Below, one piece after another: positions 10,734 to 19,015 of a stretch of 64,000 bases of DNA. The position numbers were made by a program, and so were the translations under genes. How positions within the stretch are numbered: the stretch's first letter is position 1; the number at the start of each line of letters is the position of its first letter. The DNA comes from SIG78 sp045635745. GTDB taxonomy: Bacteria > Verrucomicrobiota > Lentisphaeria > Victivallales > Victivallaceae. A model generated the notes under the pieces. The model saw nothing but the letters and a program-made list of their open reading frames with translations. It was not told the origin of the DNA and made no database searches. The stretch is taken from contig JAZTWG010000002.1 of assembly GCA_045635745.1 (NCBI GenBank), positions 6,229-70,228 of the forward strand. Reading direction: 5' to 3'.

Positions 10734-11315
10734 ATGAAAAAGTTTTCTGTGGCTCTGTTGCTGATGGTTCTGGGTTTTTCTGTAATGGCATTTCCGGGGC
10801 TGAACGCTCACACCAATGCTCTTATTGCGGCTAAAAATCGTGGCGGTCAGCAGGATTCGATCAATAATCTCCGGCAGATCTTTGCCGGTATAAACATGTA
10901 TATTGCGGCCAACGATGATGTGTTGCCGACCGATTTTTCCGCATTGTCAAGTTATGTCGGCGGCGGACGTATTTTTGTGGCGGCATTTGACAAAAAAAGC
11001 AAACCAGCTTCCGGCAATGATATCAAACCTGCCAATACTTCTTTTGCTTATGTCGGCAATCTGGGCAGAATCGATGCGTTGAAAAATGCTTCTTCTGTGC
11101 CGTTGGCTTTTGAAAAACCGTGGCTGCTGCCACCCAGTCAGCGCGCGATCGTGGTGCTTTTTGCCGATGGCCATGTGGAACGCATCCAACTGCCGCCCAA
11201 TACGCCCAAGACTTGCACAGCGGCAGTCAAGCTGCTGAATAAGAAAATTTCCGACAAAAATCTGCAGAACAAACTCAATAAAAATGCCGCTGCCGAAGAT
11301 GCACAGCGCAAGTGA
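10734..11315 (+). CDS. Secreted pseudopilin-like protein
   Basis: A 193-residue exported protein. ATG 10734 follows GAAAGGA at eight-base spacing. The N-terminus MKKFSVALLLMVLGFSVMAF is an ordinary signal peptide, not a type IV prepilin leader (no GFTLIELL). After it, the segment SINNLRQIFAGINMYIAAND matches the NLKQ-LxMYAxDN helix that follows the leader in the many pseudopilins of Lentisphaerae and Planctomycetes, and LFADGHVERI near residue 145 matches their C-terminal DG motif. This suggests a pseudopilin body that has swapped its membrane anchor for a signal peptide. The last 40 residues are Lys/Asn/Ala-rich and probably disordered. The function is unknown. It is a single-gene unit with promoter and terminator. 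Confidence 0.7.
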   Translation: MKKFSVALLLMVLGFSVMAFPGLNAHTNALIAAKNRGGQQDSINNLRQIFAGINMYIAANDDVLPTDFSALSSYVGGGRIFVAAFDKKSKPASGNDIKPANTSFAYVGNLGRIDALKNASSVPLAFEKPWLLPPSQRAIVVLFADGHVERIQLPPNTPKTCTAAVKLLNKKISDKNLQNKLNKNAAAEDAQRK

Positions 11316-11335
11316 TCTGTTCTGAACGTATACTG

Positions 11336-11378
11336 TAAAAAATGGGGCCGCTGCAAAACTGCAACAGCCCCATTTTTA
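11336..11378. terminator. Bidirectional terminator
   Basis: ATGGGGC (11342-11348) pairs with GCCCCAT (11367-11373), with a partly paired TGCA/TGCA interior, an A-run on the left and five Ts on the right. It can end both the pseudopilin-like gene and the convergent amidohydrolase gene. Confidence 0.75.
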
Positions 11379-11399
11379 TTTACAAACCGTTTATGTTGT

Positions 11400-12278
11400 T
11401 TACAGGCCCAGCAGACGGATCGCATTTTCTTTGGCGATCTTGTTGAATACAGTCTGACTGATCTTGCCTTCGGCGAGCAGCTTCTTGAGGAAGTTCATCA
11501 AGCTGATATGGTGCGGTTCTCCCGGCGCCGAGCAAATATCAATACCGAACATGAGCTTATCCTGAAATTCGTTCAGGAACTTTACGGCGTATTCTTCGTC
11601 GCGGGTGAGCGCATTGCATCCCGATCCGGCGGAGAGGTCACCGTACAGATTGTCATACTTGCGCAGCATTTTCGGCACCGCGCCTTCGATGACTTTGCCT
11701 TTGGGGTAACCGGCGCGTTCGTGCGGGGTTGAAAGGGTCCCGATTTCCGCCCAGAAGGTCTGGCTGTGGGCAAAAACTTTCATGCCGGGGAAGCGCTGAA
11801 GCGTTTCCGAAAGACCGGGCAGGCCGGGTTCATCGTAAATACCGTAGCATCTGCCGTAACGGTGCGCTACATGAATGGTTATGGGCCACTGCATTTCTTC
11901 GATTGCGCGGAATAAATTGATCATAAAAGGATCAAAGAAGCTCATATTACAAATCACTTCGCCAACGCCTTTGCAGCCGGCGTCACGATATTGTTTGAAG
12001 ACATCTTCGAGCTTGGTGAAGGGGTCGTTCCACATGGCGCGCGGGTGAATATTGCAGAACGGTATGAATCTGCCGGGGAAGCGTTCAGCTGCTTCCAGAA
12101 TATCTTCGTTGGCCTGCGGCAGATAGAATTCCGGTCCGATCAAAGGCAGCAGCACGGCTTTTTCCACTTCGTGCTGGTCGTAGAACTCAATGAGCTGATC
12201 GGGATTGGGCCAGGGCTTGCGTCCGGGCAACTGAAAAAAGGGTTTGCGAAAAGCGTGCGCGTGAATGTCGATAAACAT
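11400..12278 (-). CDS. Amidohydrolase-2 family metal-dependent hydrolase
   Basis: A 292-residue TIM-barrel hydrolase of the amidohydrolase_2 family. The first metal site HxH is in MFIDIHAHAF, a conserved His is in WPITIHVAHRYG, another in VFAHSQTF, and the C-terminal metal Asp is in KLMFGIDICSAP. This family includes decarboxylases such as ACMSD as well as lactone hydrolases, so the substrate cannot be named. There is no signal peptide, so it is cytosolic. ATG 12278 has AGGATG at good spacing. It is monocistronic and ends next to a shared terminator. There are no pathway neighbours to suggest a role. Confidence 0.82.
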   Translation of the reverse strand: MFIDIHAHAFRKPFFQLPGRKPWPNPDQLIEFYDQHEVEKAVLLPLIGPEFYLPQANEDILEAAERFPGRFIPFCNIHPRAMWNDPFTKLEDVFKQYRDAGCKGVGEVICNMSFFDPFMINLFRAIEEMQWPITIHVAHRYGRCYGIYDEPGLPGLSETLQRFPGMKVFAHSQTFWAEIGTLSTPHERAGYPKGKVIEGAVPKMLRKYDNLYGDLSAGSGCNALTRDEEYAVKFLNEFQDKLMFGIDICSAPGEPHHISLMNFLKKLLAEGKISQTVFNKIAKENAIRLLGL

Positions 12279-12866
12279 TTTTGCATCCTGTTTTTATTGA
12301 TTTTACAGTTTCGGAAAATATATTCCGTATTATTTGTATGGTTAAATATAGCACGCAAAAATAAAAAATCTTCAATATTACAGCAAAAAAATACTTTTTT
12401 GTAATGAAAGCAGCTTTTTATCGTTACCATCTTGAGTTTTTGCAGCCGTATTGCGGCTGATTGCATGGCTGAAATCATTACAGCCTGACCATCGTTGGGA
12501 GTTTTATCGGGCGGATTGTATTATGCGGCATCGCGTGTGAAATCACTGCTGCTGATGAGTACTTCAGTTTTGAATATGACCGGAAAACGGCCGTTTTTTC
12601 AGCCAACGTAAAAACTGCACCTTTAAGGTTTGATAACAAAACAGCAAATAAAAATATTGAGAAAAATGCTTTGAGCATAAGCATGATGCCTTATGGGGAT
12701 TTTTGCTGTATACATTTATTCCGGAATTTTCAAAAATTATCCTTATTGGCATTGAAATAATTTGCTTAATTGCCCCCGGAGCTCTTGTAAAAAATATTTG
12801 CTGTGCTACCTTATATAAATATAAGTTTTTATTGTAAATTTTCTTGCAGAAAGGTATGGTGTGGCA
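12279..12866. other. Gene-poor interval
   Basis: This is the longest stretch of about 590 bp without an intact gene. It is AT-rich (poly-A/T tracts near 12340-12400 and 12780-12840). The only coding signal is the decayed secreted ORF described separately at 12379-12690. A possible promoter for the rightward phosphoesterase is TTGCTG near 12798 followed by TATAAG after 16 bases; it is weak. Confidence 0.4.
12379..12690 (-). pseudogene. Possible remnant of a secreted-protein gene
   Basis: A minus-strand frame (stop at 12478) opens at 12684 with AAGG just upstream and reads a convincing signal peptide (MLMLKAFFSIFLFAVLLSNL), then runs into meaningless sequence and stops after 68 residues. A different minus-strand frame over the same bases then reads KTEVLISSSDFTRDAA, a stop, YNPPDKTPNDGQAVMISAM, and more. 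This looks like a gene broken by a frameshift and a stop. The ISSSDF segment also occurs in the secreted amidase at 3572-4570, which could hint at a related origin, but the match is too short to rely on. It could instead be a short genuine secreted peptide. Confidence 0.3.
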
Positions 12867-13949
12867 ATGAATATACTCAAACATTTTTTATCTGTTGTGC
12901 TGCTGGCATTTTTTGCTGCAGTTTGTTGTGGAAATGAAAAGTATGAAGCAATAGTGCTGGGGGATTTGCATTACGATTCTGAAGATATCCGATCTGACAG
13001 CAGCAAACTTTCCCAGGGCCGTAAACTGGAAATGGCGCGAAATATGGCTGCCTGGAAAAAAAATATACCGGATCTGCTCGGGCGCGCAGCCCGGTATTCG
13101 GCCAAAACATCTGTGCTTTTTACCGTACAATGCGGCGATCTCACCCAGGGCGACGAGGGCAGTTATGAATTTGCCCGCACCAGTTTTGAACGGGCATTGA
13201 AGCAAATCAGCAAAGGTCAGAAAAAGAGCGTTTATGTTGTGCGCGGCAACCATGATATCCGCGGTGCCGGCAAAAAACCGGCCTGCAATGAGATTTTGTG
13301 GGGATATATGAAAAAACAGGATGTGATTTTTCCTTTGCCCGGCAAAGATCAGACCAGTTACAAAATTGTTGGTAAAGATCTTTTCATCTTCTTTGACGGT
13401 ATGAAAGAATCGCTGAAAGCTCTTGAACTGGCCATCAAAGCCAAGCCGGATGCCCGACACATATTTCTTTTTACGCACATACCGGTTATGCCGTGTACAT
13501 TTTCCAGCAGCAATATCGGCTGGATTTGCGGCAAATACAGCAAAAACGGCAATGCGATCCGTTCATTGCTGGCAAAGCATAATGTGATTGTGATGACGGC
13601 ACATACTCATGCACCGAGTTATTTTGAATGGAAACTGCCGGAGGGTGTGATCAGACAATTTGTATCGTTCAGTATGGTCAAAAATCCTTCTGACAAGATC
13701 GAAATCATCAAATTTACCGGCGATGAGTATTTTCAGCATGTAAAGAAAAGCAGCTTCCCGAAACTTAAAGAAAAAGACCGTACTGCGTTGAATAATTTTC
13801 TGGAAAAATATCACGGAAAACTTAATTTCTGCACGTATTACAGAAAGGTTGCCGGATTCAATGTTTTGCGGGTGGAAAGCGACAGGGTCTTTGTTGATAT
13901 ATATCACGGAAAATCGGATAAAGCTGTTTACACTCAAGTAATTAAATGA
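12867..13949 (+). CDS. Secreted calcineurin-like phosphoesterase
   Basis: A 360-residue exported metallophosphoesterase. A signal peptide (MNILKHFLSVVLLAFFAAVC) is followed by the five metal motifs in order: DxH in LGDLHYD, GD in QCGDLTQG, GNHD in VRGNHDIRG, H in LFTHIPVMP, and the GHTH equivalent AHTHAP (Gly changed to Ala). The substrate is not predictable. Two starts are possible: GTG 12861 (six bases after AGAAAGG) or ATG 12867 (twelve bases); ATG gives the cleaner signal peptide. The gene is alone on its strand before the methyltransferase 33 bases downstream, with which it may be cotranscribed. Confidence 0.83.
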   Translation: MNILKHFLSVVLLAFFAAVCCGNEKYEAIVLGDLHYDSEDIRSDSSKLSQGRKLEMARNMAAWKKNIPDLLGRAARYSAKTSVLFTVQCGDLTQGDEGSYEFARTSFERALKQISKGQKKSVYVVRGNHDIRGAGKKPACNEILWGYMKKQDVIFPLPGKDQTSYKIVGKDLFIFFDGMKESLKALELAIKAKPDARHIFLFTHIPVMPCTFSSSNIGWICGKYSKNGNAIRSLLAKHNVIVMTAHTHAPSYFEWKLPEGVIRQFVSFSMVKNPSDKIEIIKFTGDEYFQHVKKSSFPKLKEKDRTALNNFLEKYHGKLNFCTYYRKVAGFNVLRVESDRVFVDIYHGKSDKAVYTQVIK

Positions 13950-13982
13950 AATATCTGATAAATGCCGATGGTTTTTTGATTG

Positions 13983-14969
13983 ATGGAAAAAGCTGCTTTT
14001 GAGCAATTACTGCTGAATTCGTTCCAACGCCGGCAGGCGCTTTTGCAAGGTGATCCCCGCCATCTGGGGGCTTGGCGCATTTTCAACGGCTTTACCGAAG
14101 GCGCTGCCGATCTGGCGATCGATCTTATGGGCAGAACTGCGGTGGTTCATTGTTACGGCAAAGGCCTGTTGGATGATGCCGGGATCCGGGATTTGCTGAT
14201 TGCAAATTTGGACTTTCTGCAGGCCGTTCTGATCAAATACCGCAATTCAGATGATGCTGCTGAACGCAATGGAGTCTTGGTTTACGGGGAAAAAACTGAT
14301 ACATTCATAGAAGAACACGGTGTGCGTTATGCTGTTGATCTGGTTATGAATCATGATAACGGGTTTTACAGCGATACTCGCAATCTCCGGAAATATCTGC
14401 TGGAAAATATGCACGGTAAAAGCGTTTTGAATACCTTTGCCTATACCGGCAGCTTGGGCGTTGCCGCCGCCGCCGGCGGGGCAGAATTGGTTTTGCAGAC
14501 CGATTTATCGGATAAGTTTCTGCAGACAGCGTACCGCAGCGCCTCGCTGAACGGATTGACTTTCAAACGTAAAAATTTCAAATTCGGCAACTTTTTTCCG
14601 GTGATCGCCGATCTGCGTAAAAAGCAAGCCAAATTTGATTGTGTGATCGTGGATCCACCGTTTTTCTCGCGTACAGCCAAAGGCGTGATCGATCAGGCCA
14701 ATAATCCGCTGGGGGTGATCAACAAAGTCCGGCCGCTGGTAGCGGAAAATGGAGTATTGATCGCGGTAAATAATTCGCTTTATCTTTCCGGAAAAGATTA
14801 TCTGAAATGTCTGGAAGGTATTTGCGACAACCGGTATCTGGCGCTGGAAAAATTCATCCCGATTCCGGAGGATTTCTGCTGTAAAAGCCCCACGGAAAGT
14901 TCGCCGTATCCGGCCGATCCGGCGCCATTCAATCACCCCACCAAGATCGCACTATTACGGGTGCTGTGA
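13983..14969 (+). CDS. SAM-dependent RNA methyltransferase, RlmI/RlmK-like
   Basis: A 328-residue class I methyltransferase of the family containing the 23S rRNA methyltransferases RlmI and RlmK. The SAM-binding motif is NTFAYTGSLGVAAAAGGA (about residues 150-167), the ribose-binding acidic residue is in VLQTDLSDK, and the catalytic-type motif is VIVDPPFFS. No PUA domain precedes it; the first 110 residues are the family-typical N-terminal domain (WRIFNGFTEGAADLAIDLMG). ATG 13983 lacks a clear ribosome site, so the start is uncertain. The rRNA position is not predictable. A short hairpin terminator follows at 14999. Confidence 0.8.
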   Translation: MEKAAFEQLLLNSFQRRQALLQGDPRHLGAWRIFNGFTEGAADLAIDLMGRTAVVHCYGKGLLDDAGIRDLLIANLDFLQAVLIKYRNSDDAAERNGVLVYGEKTDTFIEEHGVRYAVDLVMNHDNGFYSDTRNLRKYLLENMHGKSVLNTFAYTGSLGVAAAAGGAELVLQTDLSDKFLQTAYRSASLNGLTFKRKNFKFGNFFPVIADLRKKQAKFDCVIVDPPFFSRTAKGVIDQANNPLGVINKVRPLVAENGVLIAVNNSLYLSGKDYLKCLEGICDNRYLALEKFIPIPEDFCCKSPTESSPYPADPAPFNHPTKIALLRVL

Positions 14970-14998
14970 AATTTTTATCTGCAATATAATAACTGCAT

Positions 14999-15023
14999 AA
15001 GCGGCAATATGTTCCGCTTTTTT
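14999..15023 (+). terminator. Short Rho-independent terminator
   Basis: AAGCGG (14999-15004) pairs with CCGCTT (15014-15019) around a nine-base loop, followed by a T-run to 15023. It probably isolates the methyltransferase from the mraZ operon. Confidence 0.6.
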
Positions 15024-15181
15024 ATCCGCTTGCCGGAAAATTGTTCAGTCCGGCGGAGACTTCCCATTATTTTCCCGACTGTACATTGCCGGCATCTTGA
15101 TGTATTGGCTGGCAAATGATGGTACTTGGAGCGTTTTTCAGACAATATCGTTAAAAAATCGAAAAAAAATCACTTTTAAAT

Positions 15182-15209
15182 TTGTAAAATGGGAAAAACA
15201 GGGTAAAAT
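15182..15209 (+). promoter_or_regulatory. Probable mraZ promoter
   Basis: TTGTAA (15182-15187), a 16-base spacer and TAAAAT (15204-15209). The first two MraZ-like boxes lie in the spacer and touch the -10, as expected if MraZ represses its own operon. Confidence 0.5.
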
Positions 15210-15254
15210 AGGTAGATGTAGGATTGATTAGGATTGATTAGGAATATTCAGGAG
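15190..15254 (+). promoter_or_regulatory. MraZ-box operator array, seven units at exact 10-base spacing
   Basis: GG dinucleotides begin at 15191, 15201, 15211, 15221, 15231, 15241 and 15251. The seven 5-mers are TGGGA, AGGGT, AGGTA, AGGAT, AGGAT, AGGAA and AGGAG. E. coli MraZ is known to bind TGGGN repeats separated by five bases, so the period and core match. The seventh box is also the mraZ Shine-Dalgarno sequence, seven bases before the TTG start. The run is longer than the three or four boxes usually described. Confidence 0.72.
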
Positions 15255-15261
15255 CGCTGAT

Positions 15262-15768
15262 TTGGCAGTGGAAAACGAAGAAATGTTTTTTTGCGGGGAT
15301 TTCTCTCCCGCCCTTGATCCGCAGTACCGGATCACGCTGCCGAGTGCCTGGCGCAATGGAGAGGGTTCTCCGCATCTGGTGCTTTTTCCCGGTCGGGACC
15401 GGGATCTTCTGCTGTTTCCTTACAGCATGTTCCGGGAATTTCTTATACGCGCGCGCTCAAGTGCGTTGGCCGATCCCGCTATGCAGGCGGCTCTGGCGCA
15501 GATCGGTCGGGTGGTGCGCGATATTACGCCCGATAAACAGGGGCGGATCAAGCTGGAAAAAGAGATGCTGGAAGCCATCGGCGTAAAGAAGGAGCTGAAA
15601 ATGATCGGCGCCATAACCCACATCAAGTTGTGTGCTCCGCAGAACTGGCAGCCGGTGGAATTGGCCGATGCCGGAGTTTTTCTCGATGAAGTTCAGCAGC
15701 TCAATGCCAACGATGCTGATGGTTTGTCCCGTTTGCTGGCCAAATTGGCCGGGAAGGGCGGTATCTGA
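15262..15768 (+). CDS. mraZ: Transcriptional regulator MraZ
   Basis: The first gene of the division and cell-wall (dcw) cluster, a ring-forming AbrB-like DNA-binding protein that represses its own operon. At 168 residues it is slightly longer than usual. Both MraZ half-domains are present: FCGDFSPALDPQYRITLPSAWR near the N-terminus and RDITPDKQGRIKLEKEML near residue 95, each carrying the DxxxR-type signature. The start is TTG 15262, seven bases after AGGAG; GTG 15268 is a less well-spaced alternative. The stop overlaps the rsmH start by one base (TGATG). Its target boxes lie directly upstream. Confidence 0.92.
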   Translation: MAVENEEMFFCGDFSPALDPQYRITLPSAWRNGEGSPHLVLFPGRDRDLLLFPYSMFREFLIRARSSALADPAMQAALAQIGRVVRDITPDKQGRIKLEKEMLEAIGVKKELKMIGAITHIKLCAPQNWQPVELADAGVFLDEVQQLNANDADGLSRLLAKLAGKGGI

Positions 15769-16727
15769 TGAGTGCTCCGGCAGAAAAAGAGTGGGTGCAT
15801 GTGCCGGTACTGGCCCGTGAAGTGGTGGAACATTTGAGCCGGGTCAGGCCGTTGAAACGTATGATCGACGGCACGCTTGGCAATGGCGGACACACCCGTC
15901 TGATGCTGGAAAATAATCCGGAATTGGAAGTGCTGGGCATCGACCGCGATACAGCTGCGCTGGAGCGGGCCGGAAAAAATCTGCAGGCGTTCGGCAGCCG
16001 ATTCAGCTCTGTGCACGGCGAATTTGCGGATCTTGAGGAGCTGAGTCGGGCTCATGGTTGGGAGCAGGTGGATGCGGTTTTGCTGGATATAGGTGTCTCC
16101 AGTCCGCAGATCGATGATCCGGCGCGTGGTTTTTCGTTTCGCGGCAATGGGCCGCTGGATATGCGTATGGACCGCAGCAGCAGATTGACTGCCAGCCGGG
16201 TGGTGAATTTTTACAGCGAAGAAGATCTGGCAAAGGTCTTTTACGATTACGGAGAATTGCGTGAAAGCCGCAAACTGGCAAGAGCCATTGTGGAAGCCCG
16301 CGAGGTGAAACCGCTGGCAACGACCGATGAGCTTTGTGCCATTTGCGATAAAGTTTTGCACAAAAAGCGTCCGGGTGAATTGCCCAGTCCTACGCGGGTG
16401 TTTCAGGCGCTGCGTATAGAGGTAAATGGCGAACTTGAGCAGTTGAAACGCGGTCTGGCCGGTGCGCAGAATATATTGCGTTCCGGCGGAAGACTGGCCG
16501 TTATATCGTTTCATTCGCTGGAAGACCGGATCGTGAAGAATTTTTTGCGCGATGCCGCCCGGGAATGCATCTGCCCGCCGGGATTGCCCATGTGCGTGTG
16601 CAATAATCACGCCAGATTTGATATGCCCGTCAAGGGCATGATAAGTGCTGCCGATGATGAATTGGCGGCCAACCGGAGAAGTGCTCCGGCAAAGTTGAGG
16701 ATAGCGGACCGCACTCAATGGCGGTAA
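15768..16727 (+). CDS. rsmH: 16S rRNA (cytosine-1402-N4)-methyltransferase
   Basis: Methylates N4 of C1402 in the 16S rRNA decoding centre (formerly MraW). The protein has 319 residues, the usual length. Motifs: HVPVLAREVVEHL at the start, the SAM site MIDGTLGNGGHT, LGIDRDTAAL, LDIGVSSPQIDDPARGFSF, and the C-terminal SFHSLEDRIVKNF. It follows mraZ in the standard dcw order and is coupled to it through a one-base overlap. Confidence 0.96.
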   Translation: MSAPAEKEWVHVPVLAREVVEHLSRVRPLKRMIDGTLGNGGHTRLMLENNPELEVLGIDRDTAALERAGKNLQAFGSRFSSVHGEFADLEELSRAHGWEQVDAVLLDIGVSSPQIDDPARGFSFRGNGPLDMRMDRSSRLTASRVVNFYSEEDLAKVFYDYGELRESRKLARAIVEAREVKPLATTDELCAICDKVLHKKRPGELPSPTRVFQALRIEVNGELEQLKRGLAGAQNILRSGGRLAVISFHSLEDRIVKNFLRDAARECICPPGLPMCVCNNHARFDMPVKGMISAADDELAANRRSAPAKLRIADRTQWR

Positions 16728-16781
16728 AAATATGTATAGAGAATTTGGAAAAGTTTATTCAATGGTTGGAGAATTGCGGAA

Positions 16782-17198
16782 ATGAATTTACAGTCACGGC
16801 ACGTTGCTTCCAAACGTCCGGCTGCCCGGCGGAGGGGCAAGGATCAGAAATCCTGGGCAGTAAAACTTTATGTTTTGCTTTATTTACTGGTGGTGATTTC
16901 GGTATTTTTCGGGGTCGCCAACTACCGTATTGACCTGAACCGCAAGATCAGCAATCTTCAGCGCTCCACCAACCGTGCCAAACAGGAGATATACGAGCTT
17001 GAACGCGATATTCAGGCTTTGAAAATAGAGTATCAGCGGCTTTCCAGCCTCGAGCATGTCAACAAATGCATTGCCCGGTACAAGATGCCGTTCCGGGCAT
17101 CCGATCCCCGGCAGGTACGGTATTTTGCAGTCAAATCCAGCGGGAACCGCAAAGCCGGCAGCAGTAATGATGTAAATATATCTTATCTCCAACGCTGA
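16782..17198 (+). CDS. ftsL: Cell division protein FtsL-like
   Basis: A 138-residue bitopic membrane protein: a basic cytosolic tail (KRPAARRRGKDQK), one transmembrane helix (LYVLLYLLVVISVFFGVANY) and an Asn/Gln/Glu/Leu-rich coiled coil (about residues 50-100). FtsL has little conserved sequence; the call rests on topology, size and its place between rsmH and ftsI. In other bacteria FtsL joins FtsB/FtsQ and activates FtsWI at the septum. GGAG precedes ATG 16782 at longer-than-ideal spacing. Confidence 0.82.
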   Translation: MNLQSRHVASKRPAARRRGKDQKSWAVKLYVLLYLLVVISVFFGVANYRIDLNRKISNLQRSTNRAKQEIYELERDIQALKIEYQRLSSLEHVNKCIARYKMPFRASDPRQVRYFAVKSSGNRKAGSSNDVNISYLQR

Positions 17199-17221
17199 CA
17201 TGATTCCGTGGGGAATGGTTT

Positions 17222-19015
17222 ATGCGCAGTTGCAATGACATCATGCGGACGCGTATCCGCTGGCAGGGCGTTTTGCTGGTGGTTTTTTTTGTATATCTGG
17301 CGGGCCGGCTGTATTGGGTACAGATACATGAACACGATAATTATTACCGCGAAGCCCGTTTGAAATATGTTACCAGCAAAACCACCAGCGGTGCGCGCGG
17401 CGAAATCTTTGACCGCGATGGACATTTGTTTATCGGCAATATGCCGTGTCAGGATGTAAGCATTACTCCCTGCAATATCAAAATTCAGGATGATTCCCGT
17501 GTGGCGGCGATTATTTCGCGCACGCTCAAGCTCAAATACGATGAAGTTTACGCCAAAGTTTCCAACAAACAGCGTACTGTCAGAAAAGAAGACGGCAGCA
17601 TCAGGACTCAGCCCCGGCAGTATGCATTGATCGCACGCAACATACCTCTGGAGCAGTCGCGCAAGCTCAAAGAACTGCTTGTGAAGTACAAGGTTGCCCG
17701 CAATGTGCATTTTCACGATACTTCCATACGCTATTACCCCAAAGGCAGACTGCTTTCCAATGTGCTTGGTTTTACCCAGATGAGTCATGATGAAGTGCAG
17801 GCGGTAACCGGTGCGGAAAAAGTTTTCAATGACCGTTTGCGTTCCAATCGCGGCAAAACGGTGTACGAGCGTTCACGGGAAGGTAAACTTTTGGGGGATA
17901 AGCCTTTATCCGAAGAGCGCATTCGCAATGGTATGAATATATATCTGACTATTTCCGAGCCGCTGCAGGCTATATTGGAAGAAGAGTTGGACAAAGCCTG
18001 TGAAAAATGGAATCCCAAATCGGTTTATGCCATCATGGCCGATCCTGCCACCGGCGATATTCTGGCGATGGCACAGCGGCCGAGTTTTGATCCCAACGAG
18101 CGCGCATCGCAGGATCAGTCGGCTTACCGCAACCGGGTGATCGGCGATGAACTGGAGCCGGGATCGATCATGAAACCCCTGACCATTGCCGGAGCTTTGG
18201 ACATGAACATAATCAAGCCCGATTCGCGCATTGATTGCGAAAACGGCGTATGGATATTCAATAAATCACGCCTGACCGATACCCACAATTACGGTATTCA
18301 GGATGTTACCGGGGTCATCCGTAAATCCAGCAATATCGGTACTGCCAAGATCGCAGTCATGATGGGCAAGGAGCGTTTGTATTACACTTTGCGCTCTTTC
18401 GGACTCGGTGAACTCTCCGGCTTGCCCCGGCTGGGCGCGGAAGCCGACGGCAAACTGCGTAAGCCCCAATACTGGGATTCATTGTCGATTTCCCGTTTCT
18501 GCATCGGCTATGGTGTAACGATTACGCCGGTGCAGATGCTCCGGGCGTATTGTGCATTGGCCAACCGCGGAAAACTGCCCAAACTGCGTCTGCTCGACAG
18601 GGTGGAAGATCCCGAAACCGGCAAGGTGGTACGAAATCCCATTGAACCGATGAAAAATATCTACCGTTCTGCCGCCACCGGTGAGCAGATTGTGAACATG
18701 ATGGTCAGCGTTACGGAAACCGGCGGTACCGCCACCCGTGCGGCGATTCCCGGCTATCGGGTGGCCGGCAAGACCGGTACTGCGCGTAAAATCGAAAACC
18801 GTCATTACAGCACCCGCAAGTATTACGCCAGTTTTGCCGGATTCGTGCCGGCAGAAAAACCGGCTTTTGTTCTGCTGATAACTTTTGACGAACCCAAAGG
18901 CTCGATCTACGGCGGGGTGGTGGTTGCTCCGGCGTGGAAAGCAATCGCCGAACGGGTGCTCAAATATATGAATATACCGCCATCAGTGCCGGTGGCGGAA
19001 AAAACTCACCGCTGA
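17222..19015 (+). CDS. ftsI: Septal peptidoglycan transpeptidase (PBP3/FtsI type)
   Basis: A class B penicillin-binding protein that cross-links septal peptidoglycan. 597 residues: a short cytosolic tail, one membrane anchor (VLLVVFFVYLAGRLYW), the PBP dimerisation domain (GARGEIFDRDGHLF), and a transpeptidase domain with SxxK in PGSIMKPLT (catalytic Ser), SxN in KSSNIGTAK and KTGT in AGKTGTARKI. All three active-site motifs are intact. There is no PASTA domain. It is the last gene of this dcw run; murE, murF, mraY and ftsW do not follow. Its 3' end overlaps the convergent membrane-protein gene by 10 bp. Confidence 0.93.
   Translation: MRSCNDIMRTRIRWQGVLLVVFFVYLAGRLYWVQIHEHDNYYREARLKYVTSKTTSGARGEIFDRDGHLFIGNMPCQDVSITPCNIKIQDDSRVAAIISRTLKLKYDEVYAKVSNKQRTVRKEDGSIRTQPRQYALIARNIPLEQSRKLKELLVKYKVARNVHFHDTSIRYYPKGRLLSNVLGFTQMSHDEVQAVTGAEKVFNDRLRSNRGKTVYERSREGKLLGDKPLSEERIRNGMNIYLTISEPLQAILEEELDKACEKWNPKSVYAIMADPATGDILAMAQRPSFDPNERASQDQSAYRNRVIGDELEPGSIMKPLTIAGALDMNIIKPDSRIDCENGVWIFNKSRLTDTHNYGIQDVTGVIRKSSNIGTAKIAVMMGKERLYYTLRSFGLGELSGLPRLGAEADGKLRKPQYWDSLSISRFCIGYGVTITPVQMLRAYCALANRGKLPKLRLLDRVEDPETGKVVRNPIEPMKNIYRSAATGEQIVNMMVSVTETGGTATRAAIPGYRVAGKTGTARKIENRHYSTRKYYASFAGFVPAEKPAFVLLITFDEPKGSIYGGVVVAPAWKAIAERVLKYMNIPPSVPVAEKTHR

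Noticed and set aside
15190..15254. The phased AGG repeat as simple microsatellite expansion
   Set aside because: Only two of seven units are identical over all ten bases; the GG core and phase are kept while the rest varies, which points to protein binding rather than slippage.
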